Notes: generated by a model from the letters alone, not told the origin. 64,000 bases of DNA from Acinetobacter radioresistens DSM 6976 = NBRC 102413 = CIP 103788 (GCF_006757745.1 NZ_AP019740.1:1178001-1242000), one strand, 5' to 3'. Counted from the first letter of the stretch, positions 8,094 to 19,941 are shown. A program made the numbers and translations.

Positions 8094-9404
8094 CTAGGAG
8101 TTACTGTCCAGATTAGGTTGTTTGATTTCAACATAAGCATTGGCACGCAGTTCACGTAGCCAGCTATCAAGCTCGGTTTCAAACTGCCGCTCACCCAGAA
8201 TTTGGCGAGCCATACGTTCTTGGTATTCTTCTGTCATATCCTGCTGACGAGTATCTGTCACCTGTAAAATATGCCATCCAAACTGGGTCTGGAAAGGAGC
8301 ACTAACCTGGCCGACAGGAGTGCTTTTCATTTTTTCTTCAAACTCAGGCACCATTACACCAGGGCTTACCCAGCCCAAACTACCACCGTCACGTGCTGAT
8401 CCAGTATCTGTTGAAAAAGTAGAAGCTAATACTGTGAAATCCTCACCAGCTTTAAGACGATTATAAATATTATCAATCATGTGTTTAGCATTTTCTGGAC
8501 TGACCACTTCAGATGGCTGAATCAAAATATGACGGGTCTGATACTGAGGGACTAATGCTTTTTGTTCACTTGTCTTACGTTCTAATACTTTTAGAACATG
8601 CACACCATCACGTGCCGGAATCAGCTCGGTAGTTTGGCCGACAGGTAAGGCACTTACGCGAGCTGCAAGTTCGGCAGGTATGTCTGCTAGGCTGCGAAAG
8701 CCCATGTCTACACCTTCTACCTGAACCTTAGCATCTGAATATTGCTTACTGATAGCCTGAATATCATTGCTTGTGTTTAATGCATTTTTTACTTGCTGCG
8801 CAATACTTTCAACATTAGCAGTCTGTTTGTCTTTGGGAGTAATCCGGGCATGAATGACATGGACCTGACTACCCAGTGCCGCCTGACCTTGTGGAGATTT
8901 CAGGAAATTCTCTACATCTTGGTCGCTGATTTTGATGCGGGACATAACCTGTTGCTGGCGAAGACGATTAATTGCTAAATCTTCAGCAATACGGTTACGT
9001 AATGATTCATATGTTCCTGGAGCCATAGCATCAAGCTTTTGCTGAAAGGCTTCTAGGGTTTTTGTGCCGGACTGACTGGCAACCTTCATCACTGCTTCAT
9101 TTAAACTCTTTTCATCAGGTTTAACGTTATAGCGTCGCACCTGTTCAAGCTGGGCCTGACGCAAAATCAGCTGGTCCAAAGCCTGTTTTTCCAGAAACGC
9201 CTGTGGAGGAACTTCACGTTTCTGGGTTTCCAGCTGATGTTTAAGTTCAGCTACGCCTTGTATCAAATCACTTTTTAAGATGACACCATTGTCCACAATC
9301 GCAACAACCTCATCTACAGGTTGTGCAAAGCTTTGCATTGATGAAGAAATGACTAAGGCAAGCGCAGTGGCTTTAAAGAATTGTTTAAAATACTTTGTCT
9401 TCAT
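8094..9404 (-). CDS. surA: Periplasmic chaperone and peptidyl-prolyl isomerase SurA
   Basis: SurA escorts unfolded outer-membrane proteins such as LptD through the periplasm to BAM. I start it at the ATG at 9402-9404 (MKTKYFKQFFKATALALVIS), which gives a clean signal peptide ending near SFAQP. The longer in-frame start at 9419 adds five residues ahead of the basic n-region. An N-domain is followed by two parvulin repeats. The first is degenerate (VHVIHARITPK). The second is well kept (TRHILIQPS, DGGSLGWVSPGVMVPEFE, TQFGWHILQV). The ATG shares one base with the lptD stop (TAATG), so translation is probably coupled to its own client's gene. Confidence 0.95.
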   Translation of the reverse strand: MKTKYFKQFFKATALALVISSSMQSFAQPVDEVVAIVDNGVILKSDLIQGVAELKHQLETQKREVPPQAFLEKQALDQLILRQAQLEQVRRYNVKPDEKSLNEAVMKVASQSGTKTLEAFQQKLDAMAPGTYESLRNRIAEDLAINRLRQQQVMSRIKISDQDVENFLKSPQGQAALGSQVHVIHARITPKDKQTANVESIAQQVKNALNTSNDIQAISKQYSDAKVQVEGVDMGFRSLADIPAELAARVSALPVGQTTELIPARDGVHVLKVLERKTSEQKALVPQYQTRHILIQPSEVVSPENAKHMIDNIYNRLKAGEDFTVLASTFSTDTGSARDGGSLGWVSPGVMVPEFEEKMKSTPVGQVSAPFQTQFGWHILQVTDTRQQDMTEEYQERMARQILGERQFETELDSWLRELRANAYVEIKQPNLDSNS

Positions 9405-11845
9405 TAACGTTGTGTCCAAGATTGATTAATTTTACTAAAACCTAAAACGCGACTTTCAAGTAAAGAGGCCAGTTTATTATTTAGCCCCCCTAATCCCTTG
9501 AGGGTGAACTCGGCCATAACAGCGCGTTTCGGTTTAACGCCCGGCTCATTGATGTCATCTAGATCATTATAATAAGAGCGGCCATATACTGACACGCCCC
9601 AACAGCAGGATTCATAATTTACACCGAGCAGATATTCGCGTGCTACATCCTGATCAATGTCATATTGCACATGTCCCATAATACGCCAATTGTTATAAAC
9701 AGGTTGTATAAACGATGCAACCACCTGGTCATAGCTGTCTTGGCGGTTTGGAATATCTTTGCGGTAAAAATAGCCAAGATTGTAAAGATTGCCCTGATTA
9801 CCGGTGTAGTAAACCTGAAAATCTCGCTGCGAGTTTTCACCATTAGACATCCAGGCTGAATTGGCGCTAATTGTGAAATTCTGGTTCAGTTGGCTACTCA
9901 GGCTGAGTACGGGACCTGTACGTTTTTCTTGGTCCAGCTCATCTTCATTATATAAAGTTACTCTGCGGTCTTCAAAGAAGTAGCTTTGTCCTACACTGGC
10001 ACGCAGTCTTTCCAAACCTATCTGATCCATCAGGCTGTATGTTACGCCCAGAGAAAGAAAATTATTGTCTTCTAAGCGGTCATGTCCATAAAAGCGGTAA
10101 GGATTGAACAACTGGTCATAACTGATAGAGGCTGTAGTCGTATCAAAGTTTGGATAATCATTCTGATCTTTATACGGCGCATAAGCATAGAAAAGGCGCG
10201 GAGAAATACTTTGCAGGAAAGTTCCTTCTTTTTCAAACAATAGGCCGGTATCAAGTGTAAATTGCGGTACTGCTACACTTTTTGTCAGAGAATCTGCTTC
10301 AATACCCCGGTCTTCACGAGAGTCGCGATCATAGAAAGTGTTAATAGAGCGGAAAGATACTTCCGGAATTACAAAAGACCATGGATTGCGGTAGTTGTAA
10401 CGAACCGCAAATTGATTATAGATACGGGTACCACTACTTTCCAGAACATCTGAATCATCATTAATTGATTTTTTAAAATAGCCGGTATCATTGTTGAATT
10501 CATACTGTAGGCCCTGAGGATTTCCCCCGACGTAATTCAGCAGGAATTGAGGAAGTCGAGCGTACGGCCGATCTTCATCCTTAATGTCTTTATCCAGTGT
10601 CTGAAAGTCTTCGACCTTAAGTTGAGCTTTCAAGCCTGGAATCTGATTACGATAGTTAATTACCCAGGCGCGGCGCTGGTTCAGATCTGTTTTGCTGTTT
10701 GGACTTGAATCCAGGTCGGCGAAATAGTCTTTATCAGAGACATAATTATATTCAAGATTGGTTGACCAATACGGGTTAATGACCCAGTCATGTAAAAAAT
10801 GAAATTCTTTACGATCTTCATCGTTATATTCTTTGTCAGAAGGAAGATAACCTCCCCAAACACGCCCCTCACCAAAGTTTTCAGTTAAATAGCGGAACTC
10901 TCCCTCAGCCATAGGGCCACGATCAGCAAGATAACGTGGTGTAATGGTCGCATCATAATTTGGTGCAAGATTGAGATATACCGGGACAGAGAGCTCTAGT
11001 CCACCGTCATTTGAAAAACCGAACTGCGGGTTTAAAATACCAGTTGTACGCCGGTCATCAATTGGGAAATTGAAGTAGGGCACAGCCAGCACAGGTGTAT
11101 TTTTTACATATAATTTTGTTCCGGTTGTTACCCCGCGCCCGGTCTCCTGATTAAGCTCGATCCGGTCAGCCTGCAGCCTCCAGGCTGGTGCTTCACCTGG
11201 TGGGCAGGTGGTATAACTGGCATTACTGAGTATTGCAACTGTAGGGGAGGTTCGTTCAATTTTCTCTGCATGACCATGAGCATGCTGTTGCTCTGCAATA
11301 TAAAAACTATTGTTCAGGTCGCCCGTCTGTGTTTTGAGGTTATAGTTAATCTGGTCACTTTGTGCTAGCAGCCCACCTTGAGCCAGTTGTACCCGACCTT
11401 GTGCATTCGCATAGGTTCGTGTCTGGTCAAGAGTGACTTTGTCTGCACGGATGCTGCGCCCCTCTTGATCAATTACCACATTACCTTCAAGTGTCGAATC
11501 ACCTTGCGGATTGTAATAGCCATAATCAGCAGTAATCACAGAGGTGACCTTGTCTGGATCAGGTGCGTTATTGTCCGGACTAACTGGTGTAATCCATGTG
11601 CCCTGACAAAATGCAGAACTTAAGGCCTGAGTATTTCTTAGTTGTGCCTCAGGTGCACTTTTGTCAACATAATATTGTTCAAAAAACTGTTGCCCTGGGT
11701 AAGCTTCATTAATGCTTTCTTTGAGCTGGTTATTGCTTACTGTTGAAAAGGGTTCTGACTGCTCTGCATAACTTGATATGGAGCTACCACATAAAAGGGT
11801 CAAAATAGCAGTCGCTAAAGGATTAAATTTAAACTTATGCTTCAT
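9404..11845 (-). CDS. lptD: LPS-assembly protein LptD
   Basis: LptD with LptE inserts lipopolysaccharide or lipooligosaccharide into the outer leaflet of the outer membrane. The chosen start MKHKFKFNPLATAILTLLCG gives a signal peptide ending near SSYA; an ATG three codons upstream (11854) is also in frame. An OstA/jellyroll segment (VTSVITADYGYYNPQGDSTLEG onward) is followed by a large beta-barrel rich in aromatic alternating strands. Cysteines suited to the known inter-domain disulfides are visible: CQGTW, CPPGE and the adjacent pair ESCCWG. At about 813 residues its length is typical. It is cotranscribed with surA and diverges from amgK. Confidence 0.95.
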   Translation of the reverse strand: MKHKFKFNPLATAILTLLCGSSISSYAEQSEPFSTVSNNQLKESINEAYPGQQFFEQYYVDKSAPEAQLRNTQALSSAFCQGTWITPVSPDNNAPDPDKVTSVITADYGYYNPQGDSTLEGNVVIDQEGRSIRADKVTLDQTRTYANAQGRVQLAQGGLLAQSDQINYNLKTQTGDLNNSFYIAEQQHAHGHAEKIERTSPTVAILSNASYTTCPPGEAPAWRLQADRIELNQETGRGVTTGTKLYVKNTPVLAVPYFNFPIDDRRTTGILNPQFGFSNDGGLELSVPVYLNLAPNYDATITPRYLADRGPMAEGEFRYLTENFGEGRVWGGYLPSDKEYNDEDRKEFHFLHDWVINPYWSTNLEYNYVSDKDYFADLDSSPNSKTDLNQRRAWVINYRNQIPGLKAQLKVEDFQTLDKDIKDEDRPYARLPQFLLNYVGGNPQGLQYEFNNDTGYFKKSINDDSDVLESSGTRIYNQFAVRYNYRNPWSFVIPEVSFRSINTFYDRDSREDRGIEADSLTKSVAVPQFTLDTGLLFEKEGTFLQSISPRLFYAYAPYKDQNDYPNFDTTTASISYDQLFNPYRFYGHDRLEDNNFLSLGVTYSLMDQIGLERLRASVGQSYFFEDRRVTLYNEDELDQEKRTGPVLSLSSQLNQNFTISANSAWMSNGENSQRDFQVYYTGNQGNLYNLGYFYRKDIPNRQDSYDQVVASFIQPVYNNWRIMGHVQYDIDQDVAREYLLGVNYESCCWGVSVYGRSYYNDLDDINEPGVKPKRAVMAEFTLKGLGGLNNKLASLLESRVLGFSKINQSWTQR

Positions 11846-11965
11846 TTGTCTCATTAACCAAGTATGCTTTTCGCAATTAATTATTGTGGCATCATAGAGA
11901 AAAAGTGCAGAACTAGCTACACTTAATCCTTTAAAAAACTCAGCCTGTTTTAGATTTTATTGCAA

Positions 11966-13683
<1,718 letters not shown>

Positions 13684-13753
13684 TCATTAGATACTGTGTC
13701 ATGAACTAGAAATCGGTATACTTCACTTAATTTTTTTGAGATGTTGCTTGTTT

Positions 13754-14386
13754 ATGCATCCGTTTTTCCAAGAGTTAAAACAGGGCAGTCAGGCCTTGGG
13801 GCTAAGCTTGAATGATGAGACTTTAGGTCTGTTGTTGCAGTATCAGGATGCACTGGTACTCTGGAATAAAGCCTATAATCTGACAGCAATCCGTGACCCG
13901 AAAGAAATGCTGGTAAAACATTTACTGGACAGTTTAAGCATCTTGAAAGATCTGCCGTCTGGACGTCTGCTGGATATTGGTACCGGAGGTGGCATGCCAG
14001 GCATGATTATTGCCTTGTGTCAGCCAGAACGTGAATGTGTATTGCTGGATTCAAATGGCAAAAAAATCCGTTTTCTCAAACAGTTTATTGCTGACCTGAA
14101 ACTAAAAAATGTGATTGCAGTACAAACCCGTGTAGAAAATGAAGAAAGTATTCATGAGCTTGGCCAGTTTGATGTGATCACCAGCCGTGCATTTGCGTCA
14201 CTGACAGATTTTGTGTTGGCTTCAGAACCTTATATGCATGGCGGAAGTGTGATTGCCTCTATGAAAGGGTTAGTTCCACATGAGGAAGTCGCTACTCTTG
14301 CAGAAAACTTTTCTTGCCAGATTATTGAACTGCAAGTTCCACGTCTGGATGAACAGCGGCATCTGCTTTTATTAAAACGTATTTAA
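13754..14386 (+). CDS. rsmG: 16S rRNA (guanine527-N7)-methyltransferase RsmG (GidB)
   Basis: RsmG methylates G527 in the 530 loop of 16S rRNA; loss gives low-level streptomycin resistance in several bacteria. The Rossmann SAM site LLDIGTGGGMPGMIIAL is at about residues 70-86, preceded by WNKAYNLTAIRDPKEML and LLDSLSIL, which are typical of GidB. I use ATG 13754 (MHPFFQELKQG); the in-frame TTG at 13736 has no ribosome binding site. Length 210 is normal. It heads the conserved rsmG-parA-parB group. Confidence 0.94.
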   Translation: MHPFFQELKQGSQALGLSLNDETLGLLLQYQDALVLWNKAYNLTAIRDPKEMLVKHLLDSLSILKDLPSGRLLDIGTGGGMPGMIIALCQPERECVLLDSNGKKIRFLKQFIADLKLKNVIAVQTRVENEESIHELGQFDVITSRAFASLTDFVLASEPYMHGGSVIASMKGLVPHEEVATLAENFSCQIIELQVPRLDEQRHLLLLKRI

Positions 14387-14410
14387 AAGATTTTTAGGAT
14401 TGGGGTTAGC

Positions 14411-15193
14411 ATGGCTCAGATTATTGCGATTGCAAACCAGAAAGGTGGCGTAGGAAAAACCACAACTGCCGTCAACCTGGCAGCTTCTCTTGCAGTATTA
14501 AAAAAACGTGTATTGCTGATAGACATGGATTCACAGGGCAATGCGACGATGGGTTCTGGCGTGCAGAAAAATGATCTGCTTTATTCAGTTACAGATGTAC
14601 TGCTGGGTGAAGTACCCATTGAAACGGCAATTACCAAAGCAGAAGTAGGTTATAAAGTTCTTGGGGCCAATCGTGACCTTGCTGGGGTAGAGCTGGCGAT
14701 CGCTGAACAGCCAGGCCGTGAATATATTTTGCGGGAAGCTTTAAAAGATATTGAAAAGTCTTATGATTATATCATTGTTGATTGTGCACCTAGTCTGAGC
14801 TTGATCACCGTTAATGCGCTTGCTGCAGTGCAGGGTGTAGTCATTCCGATGCAGTGTGAGTATTACGCGCTTGAGGGACTGGCAGATCTCACGCAGACAA
14901 TTGACCGTATTCAGCAGGCGCTTAATCCTGACCTGCAAATTGTGGGTGTATTGCGTACCATGTATGATGCCCGAAATGCCCTGACCCGTGATGTTTCGGC
15001 TGAACTGGAACAGTATTTTGGCAAAAAACTCTACGAGACGGTTATTCCACGTAATGTTCGACTGGCTGAAGCACCAGCGCATGGTTTGCCTATCATTTAT
15101 TTTGAGAAAAGTTCTAAAGGTGCAGTAGCTTATTTGAATCTTGCAGCCGAAATTCTTAAAAAGACCAAGCTAAAAAAAGGAAGTAATGCATGA
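14411..15193 (+). CDS. parA: Chromosome partitioning ATPase ParA
   Basis: This is a short (260-residue) chromosomal ParA/Soj. The deviant Walker A motif NQKGGVGKTTTAVNLA is at residues 9-24, with LLIDMDSQGNAT (Walker A') and YIIVDCAPSLSLITVNAL (Walker B). It has no N-terminal helix-turn-helix, as expected for chromosomal rather than plasmid ParA. It partners the overlapping parB to move the origin region. TAGGATTGGGGTTAGC lies just upstream of the ATG. No parS site (TGTTTCACGTGAAACA-like) was recognised in the window, so parS must lie elsewhere. Confidence 0.95.
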   Translation: MAQIIAIANQKGGVGKTTTAVNLAASLAVLKKRVLLIDMDSQGNATMGSGVQKNDLLYSVTDVLLGEVPIETAITKAEVGYKVLGANRDLAGVELAIAEQPGREYILREALKDIEKSYDYIIVDCAPSLSLITVNALAAVQGVVIPMQCEYYALEGLADLTQTIDRIQQALNPDLQIVGVLRTMYDARNALTRDVSAELEQYFGKKLYETVIPRNVRLAEAPAHGLPIIYFEKSSKGAVAYLNLAAEILKKTKLKKGSNA

Positions 15194-16077
15194 CCACCAA
15201 AAAGCGCGGATTGGCCAAAGGCCGTGGTTTAGATGCCTTACTGGGTTCGATTCAAAAAGAGAAGTTGCAGCTAGAAGCTCAATCACTGGATCACGGACAG
15301 CTTAAACAGATTGATGTGCATCTGCTTAAGCGGGGTGAATACCAGCCGCGCCGTTTTATTGAGGAAAAAGATCTGCAGGAGCTGGCCGCTTCAATTGAGA
15401 AGCATGGGGTGATGCAGCCGATTGTTATACGCCCAGTTGATGATGAAAAGCGTCCCTATGAAATTATTGCAGGAGAACGCCGCTGGCGTGCAGCGCAGCT
15501 GGCGGGGCTGACTGAAGTACCGGCAATTGTTCGTGACTTAAATGACCAGGTAGCAATTGCGCTTGCCTTGATTGAAAATATTCAGCGCCAGGATCTGAAT
15601 CCAATTGACCAAGCAATAGCATTACAGCGTTTTCATGATGAATTCGGTTTAAGCCATCAGGAAATAGCCGAAACAGTAGGCAAGGCCCGTACTACCGTAA
15701 GTAACCTGTTGCGTTTGCTGAGCCTGGCTGAGCCAGTAAAAGACTTTATGCAACAAGGTTTGCTGGATATGGGACATGCGCGTGCAATCCTGACCTTAAA
15801 ATCTAAAGATCAGCTAAAAGCTGCTGATACCGTTATTGAAAAAAGTCTTTCAGTCCGTCAGACCGAGCAACTGGTGCGTGAGTGGAACACACCAAAACAG
15901 GAAAAAAATAAAACGTCAATGTCAGCTGATCTTGAGCAGCTCACCCAGCGGCTTTCTGAACGTTTCAGTGCAGATGTCAAAATTGATTACAACAAGCAAG
16001 GTAAAGGAAAACTGGTGATCCATTATCATTCGCTTGATGAGCTTGATGGTATCTTGAATATCTGTCTGGCTGATTAA
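15190..16077 (+). CDS. parB: Chromosome partitioning protein ParB
   Basis: The 295-residue protein has the ParB order: a basic N-terminus that stimulates ParA (KRGLAKGRGLDALLG), the CTP-binding ParB/Srx domain (QPRRFIEEKDLQELAASIEKHG, IIAGERRWRAAQLAGL), the central helix-turn-helix (GLSHQEIAETVGKARTTVSNLLRLL) and a C-terminal dimerisation segment. The ATG overlaps the parA stop by four bases (ATGA). It spreads from parS and loads SMC in the known systems. Confidence 0.95.
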   Translation: MTTKKRGLAKGRGLDALLGSIQKEKLQLEAQSLDHGQLKQIDVHLLKRGEYQPRRFIEEKDLQELAASIEKHGVMQPIVIRPVDDEKRPYEIIAGERRWRAAQLAGLTEVPAIVRDLNDQVAIALALIENIQRQDLNPIDQAIALQRFHDEFGLSHQEIAETVGKARTTVSNLLRLLSLAEPVKDFMQQGLLDMGHARAILTLKSKDQLKAADTVIEKSLSVRQTEQLVREWNTPKQEKNKTSMSADLEQLTQRLSERFSADVKIDYNKQGKGKLVIHYHSLDELDGILNICLAD

Positions 16078-16121
16078 CAGTTTAAAAATATAAAAAGATA
16101 GTTTGATTTGGGGTATACAGC

Positions 16122-16754
16122 ATGTGGGAACTTGTTAAAGCTGGCGGCTGGCTAATGCTGCCGCTCGTCGTATGTTCTATTTTTACCATAGCTATTACAT
16201 TGGAGCGCTTTATCCGTTTAAAGCGCTCTCAAGTGATTCCTGTAGAGCTGATTTTACGTCATCCCCAAGATATTGCTCCAGTAATCGACAGGTTAAGCCA
16301 TGCCCCAAACCTGCAGGCTAGCACTTTGGGGCAGATTCTGCTGGCAGGCTATGCGAGTCGGCAAGAAAGTGAGCAGTTTGCACGTGCCCAGATGGAAGCG
16401 AAAGCCTCTCAGGAAATTGGGTATTTGGAAAAGAATATTAATTTTTTGGGTACCTTGAGCGCAGTAGCCCCATTACTTGGGCTGCTGGGTACGGTGCTGG
16501 GTATTATTGAATCTTTTCTGGTGATTGACCTAGGTACGACCAGTAACCCGGGTCTTATGATACCGGGTATTTCTAAAGCCCTGATTACCACTGCTGCGGG
16601 TATGCTGATTGCTATTCCTGCATTATTTGCTTATCGTTTCTTTCAAAGACTGGTACAGGAATATGTGGCTGAGCTTGAGCAGCAGTCAACATTATTTCAT
16701 GCAGCATTGTTCTATAGTAGTACGGCTGGTTCAGAGCTGCGAAAAGTCGGCTAA
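16122..16754 (+). CDS. ExbB/TolQ/MotA-family proton channel protein
   Basis: The 210-residue inner-membrane protein has an N-terminal membrane segment (WLMLPLVVCSIFTIAITLERFIRL). A cytoplasmic part and the conserved pair of membrane segments follow (INFLGTLSAVAPLLGLLGTVLGIIESF and GISKALITTAAGMLIAIPALFAYRFF). With the ExbD/TolR-type gene 14 bases downstream it forms an energy-transducing channel. The position directly before msbA-lpxK-kdsB is known in many gammaproteobacteria. Whether it serves TonB, a Tol-like process or the envelope-lipid genes beside it cannot be read from the sequence, so I leave the symbol blank. Confidence 0.88.
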   Translation: MWELVKAGGWLMLPLVVCSIFTIAITLERFIRLKRSQVIPVELILRHPQDIAPVIDRLSHAPNLQASTLGQILLAGYASRQESEQFARAQMEAKASQEIGYLEKNINFLGTLSAVAPLLGLLGTVLGIIESFLVIDLGTTSNPGLMIPGISKALITTAAGMLIAIPALFAYRFFQRLVQEYVAELEQQSTLFHAALFYSSTAGSELRKVG

Positions 16755-16768
16755 ACAGGTCAAATGTC

Positions 16769-17191
16769 ATGAAATTCAAGCGCTCTCAAGTGGAAGATAT
16801 CCAGATTAACCTGACTCCCATGATCGACTGCCTACTATTTATTCTGGTATTTCTGCTTTTGTCTACGACATTTAATCAGCAAAGCCGTCTTAACCTGACC
16901 CTGCCAGATGCACAGGGTGTTCCACCAAAACAATACGATCAAAAAATCGAGGTTATGGTAGACTCTTCCGGCCATTACGCAGTCAATGGACAAGCTTTGT
17001 CCAGTAAAGAAGTGGCTGATTTAAGCGCAGCAATCAAGCAGGTTGCTGAAGACCGGCGTGATTTGATGTTTATTATTGCGGCTGATGCCAAGGCCACCCA
17101 TCAGGATGTAATCCGTGTGATGGATACGGCCGGACAGCTGGGCTTTGTAAATGTCAATATTAGTACCAAGCTCCCTACCCGAGGTTATTAG
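16769..17191 (+). CDS. ExbD/TolR-family biopolymer transport protein
   Basis: The 140-residue protein has a short cytoplasmic start with the family motif INLTPMIDCLLFILVFLLL, in which the membrane aspartate carries protons. A periplasmic domain (LPDAQGVPPKQ to NVNISTKLPTRG) follows. It partners the ExbB-like protein upstream. Its TAG stop overlaps the GTG start of msbA by one base (TAGTG), which suggests the channel genes are translated together with the lipid A flippase. Confidence 0.9.
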   Translation: MKFKRSQVEDIQINLTPMIDCLLFILVFLLLSTTFNQQSRLNLTLPDAQGVPPKQYDQKIEVMVDSSGHYAVNGQALSSKEVADLSAAIKQVAEDRRDLMFIIAADAKATHQDVIRVMDTAGQLGFVNVNISTKLPTRGY

Positions 17192-18918
17192 TGAAGCAAG
17201 ATTTTAAAGTTTATGCGCGTCTCCTGTCTTATTTAAAGCCTTACTGGGGGGCAGCTTTACTTGTACTCGTCGGTTTTGGTATTAATGCTTCTACAGAGGT
17301 ATCAGTTGCCAAGCTGCTTGAATATATCATTAATGCCATTCAGCACCAAAACCAGCAGAATTTAAACTGGTTTCCATTTCTGGTTATTATCTTGATTTTT
17401 TTCCGTGGATTGGGGCTATTTATTGGCGGCTACTATACAGCCGTCATCTCACGTAGTCTGATTTTTCAGATCCGGCAAGAGGTGTTTGCCAAACTATTGC
17501 GTTTACCTGCCCAGTATTATCTGGACAATAACAGTGGCCAGATTACTGCCAAAATCATGTATAACGTGGAGCAACTTACAGCTGCTTCTTCTGAATCTTT
17601 AAAAACACTGGTTCAGTACGGTTTTATTACATTAGGCCTAATTGGTTATCTATTATATACCAACTGGCGTTTAACTATCTGTATCTTGATTTTCGCACCG
17701 CTGATTGGACTATTGATCCGCAAAGCGGCTAAACGGATGCGCAAGCTTTCCGTGCAGGTGCAAAATACTATGGGTGATATTAACCATGTTGTACAGGAAA
17801 GTGTAAATGGCAATGCAGTCGTAAAAGGGTTTGGTGGAGAGACCTTTGAGCAGGAGCGTTTTTATCATCATTCTAATGAAAACCTGAAACGTGGCCTGAA
17901 AATGGTCATTGTACAGCAGATGAATAGCCCAATTGTTCAGCTGATCATGGCAATTGCAATGAGTATTATCATCTGGATTGCTTTGCGCCCACAGGTTCTG
18001 GGTAATACTTCAGCAGGCGAGTTTGTCGCTTATATTACAGCTGCCGGATTACTGGCTAAGCCGATCAAGTCTCTAACAGATATTAATGAAAAGTTGCAGC
18101 GGGGGATGGCTGCTGCCTATTCAGTATTTGAATTACTGGATATGCCTGAAGAAAAAAATACAGGTGATTTAAAACCTGTACTAAAAGGCAATATTGAATT
18201 TAATCAGGTAAACCTGACTTATAGTGATGGCTCACAGGCTATTTATGATTTTAGTCTTAATGTAAAAGCTGGTGAGACAGTAGCATTGGTTGGACGTTCT
18301 GGTGCAGGTAAAAGTTCTCTGGTGAATTTGCTGGTACGTTTTCAGGAAATCAGTTCCGGAAAAATTTTACTAGATGGCTTCGATATTCAAAAAATCGAAC
18401 TGACAGCCTTGCGTTCTCAAATCGCAATGGTAAACCAGCAGGTCGTACTATTTAATCGTAGCGTGCGAGACAACATCGCTTACGGTCAGCTACAAGGGGC
18501 AAGTGAGGCTGAGATCATTGCAGCTGCAAAAGCAGCCTATGCCCATGATTTTATTATGAGTTTGCCGCAAGGTTATGACACCATTCTAGGTGCACAGGGA
18601 CTTAATCTTTCAGGTGGTCAGCGTCAACGTATTGCAATTGCCCGTGCTATTTTGAAAAATGCCCCAATTCTGATTCTGGATGAGGCTACCAGTGCACTCG
18701 ACAATGAGTCTGAGCATTTCATTCAAAAAGCCTTTGATAAGGCTATGCAGGAACGGACCACTATTGTTATTGCACACCGTTTATCTACTATTGAGAATGC
18801 AGACCGGATTGTGGTTATGGATAAAGGCCGTATTGTCGAGCAGGGTAACCATCAGGAACTGATGCAAAAGCATGGCGCGTATTATCAGTTGCATCAGCGT
18901 AATTTTGAGGAAAACTGA
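17191..18918 (+). CDS. msbA: Lipid A export ATP-binding/permease protein MsbA
   Basis: MsbA flips lipid A-core across the inner membrane. The 575-residue half-transporter has six membrane helices in residues 1-310 and an ABC ATPase domain after about 330, with Walker A GRSGAGKSS, signature LSGGQRQRIAIARA, Walker B ILILDEATSALD and a switch histidine in VIAHRLSTIENAD. The start is GTG 17191, overlapping the exbD-like stop. The neighbouring lpxK and kdsB genes supply lipid A 4'-kinase and CMP-Kdo, fitting a lipid A/Kdo operon. Confidence 0.95.
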   Translation: MKQDFKVYARLLSYLKPYWGAALLVLVGFGINASTEVSVAKLLEYIINAIQHQNQQNLNWFPFLVIILIFFRGLGLFIGGYYTAVISRSLIFQIRQEVFAKLLRLPAQYYLDNNSGQITAKIMYNVEQLTAASSESLKTLVQYGFITLGLIGYLLYTNWRLTICILIFAPLIGLLIRKAAKRMRKLSVQVQNTMGDINHVVQESVNGNAVVKGFGGETFEQERFYHHSNENLKRGLKMVIVQQMNSPIVQLIMAIAMSIIIWIALRPQVLGNTSAGEFVAYITAAGLLAKPIKSLTDINEKLQRGMAAAYSVFELLDMPEEKNTGDLKPVLKGNIEFNQVNLTYSDGSQAIYDFSLNVKAGETVALVGRSGAGKSSLVNLLVRFQEISSGKILLDGFDIQKIELTALRSQIAMVNQQVVLFNRSVRDNIAYGQLQGASEAEIIAAAKAAYAHDFIMSLPQGYDTILGAQGLNLSGGQRQRIAIARAILKNAPILILDEATSALDNESEHFIQKAFDKAMQERTTIVIAHRLSTIENADRIVVMDKGRIVEQGNHQELMQKHGAYYQLHQRNFEEN

Positions 18919-18921
18919 TCC

Positions 18922-19932
18922 ATGTCAATGGCCCGGTTGATTCAAGATGCGTGGAATAAGCAGGCTGCTTGGCTGATTATTTTAAGACCATTGGCATGCT
19001 TGTATCGTGGAGGATTTTTGATAAACCGCTGGTTCTATCAGGCAGGTTTAAAGAAAGTCTATCACTCACCTGTGCCGGTTATGGTTATTGGCAATATTAC
19101 CGTGGGCGGTAGTGGAAAGACACCACTGCTGATTCATCTGGTTAAATATTTGCAGAGTAAGCAGGTGCGAGTGGGGGTGATCAGCCGCGGATATGGAGGC
19201 AAAGGACCATTTCCAGCACAGGTTTCTGTTCACTCCACACCTGAGCAGGTTGGTGATGAACCTTGCCTGATTGTACAGTCGACCGGTATACCAATGGCAG
19301 TAGGCAGCAACCGGCAAGCTAATATTGAACTGTTATTGCAACATCATTCGCTTGATCTGATCATTAGTGATGACGGGCTGCAGCATTGGGCATTGGGCCG
19401 GCAAATTGAGTGGATTGTACTGGATAATAACCGTGGCCTGGGCAATGAAAAACTCCTGCCAGAAGGCTACTTACGCGAACCGAAGAGTCGTCTGCAGAAA
19501 GCTACTGTAATTGAACATGCTCAGCATCCTCAGTCTGTATTTAATATGCATCTTGAGCCTGGGCAGCCTTATTTGCTTAATCCTGATGCAGGAAAAGAGC
19601 AGAGATTTGATGCCACTCTGGAATTTCATGCAGTTGTAGGTATCGGTTTTCCTGAGCGCTTTTATCAGACGCTCGCTTCACTGGGCATTAATCGGATTTA
19701 TCATCATGCCTACGCAGATCATCATGATTACCAGCTTAAAGATCTGGAATTTGGTGACTTGAAACCGCTGATTACTACTGAAAAAGATGCAGTAAAAATC
19801 CGCCAACTTCTAAAGAGTGTTCCAGAATTTAAAAGGCAGATTTGGGTCGTGCCGGTCGATGCGATATTATCTTCTGCTTGTTATGCACTGCTGGAACAAC
19901 AGCTTGGTCAATATGATATACAGATTTCTTAA
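18922..19932 (+). CDS. lpxK: Tetraacyldisaccharide 4'-kinase LpxK
   Basis: LpxK phosphorylates the 4' position of the lipid A disaccharide precursor at the inner membrane. The 336-residue protein has an N-terminal hydrophobic anchor region, the P-loop MVIGNITVGGSGKTPLLIHL (about residues 54-73), SRGYGGKGPFP, and ISDDGLQHWALGR with the catalytic aspartate. ATG 18922 is three bases after the msbA stop. A nearby second ATG (MARLIQ) is in frame. Confidence 0.95.
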   Translation: MSMARLIQDAWNKQAAWLIILRPLACLYRGGFLINRWFYQAGLKKVYHSPVPVMVIGNITVGGSGKTPLLIHLVKYLQSKQVRVGVISRGYGGKGPFPAQVSVHSTPEQVGDEPCLIVQSTGIPMAVGSNRQANIELLLQHHSLDLIISDDGLQHWALGRQIEWIVLDNNRGLGNEKLLPEGYLREPKSRLQKATVIEHAQHPQSVFNMHLEPGQPYLLNPDAGKEQRFDATLEFHAVVGIGFPERFYQTLASLGINRIYHHAYADHHDYQLKDLEFGDLKPLITTEKDAVKIRQLLKSVPEFKRQIWVVPVDAILSSACYALLEQQLGQYDIQIS

Positions 19933-19941
19933 GGTCTTTTT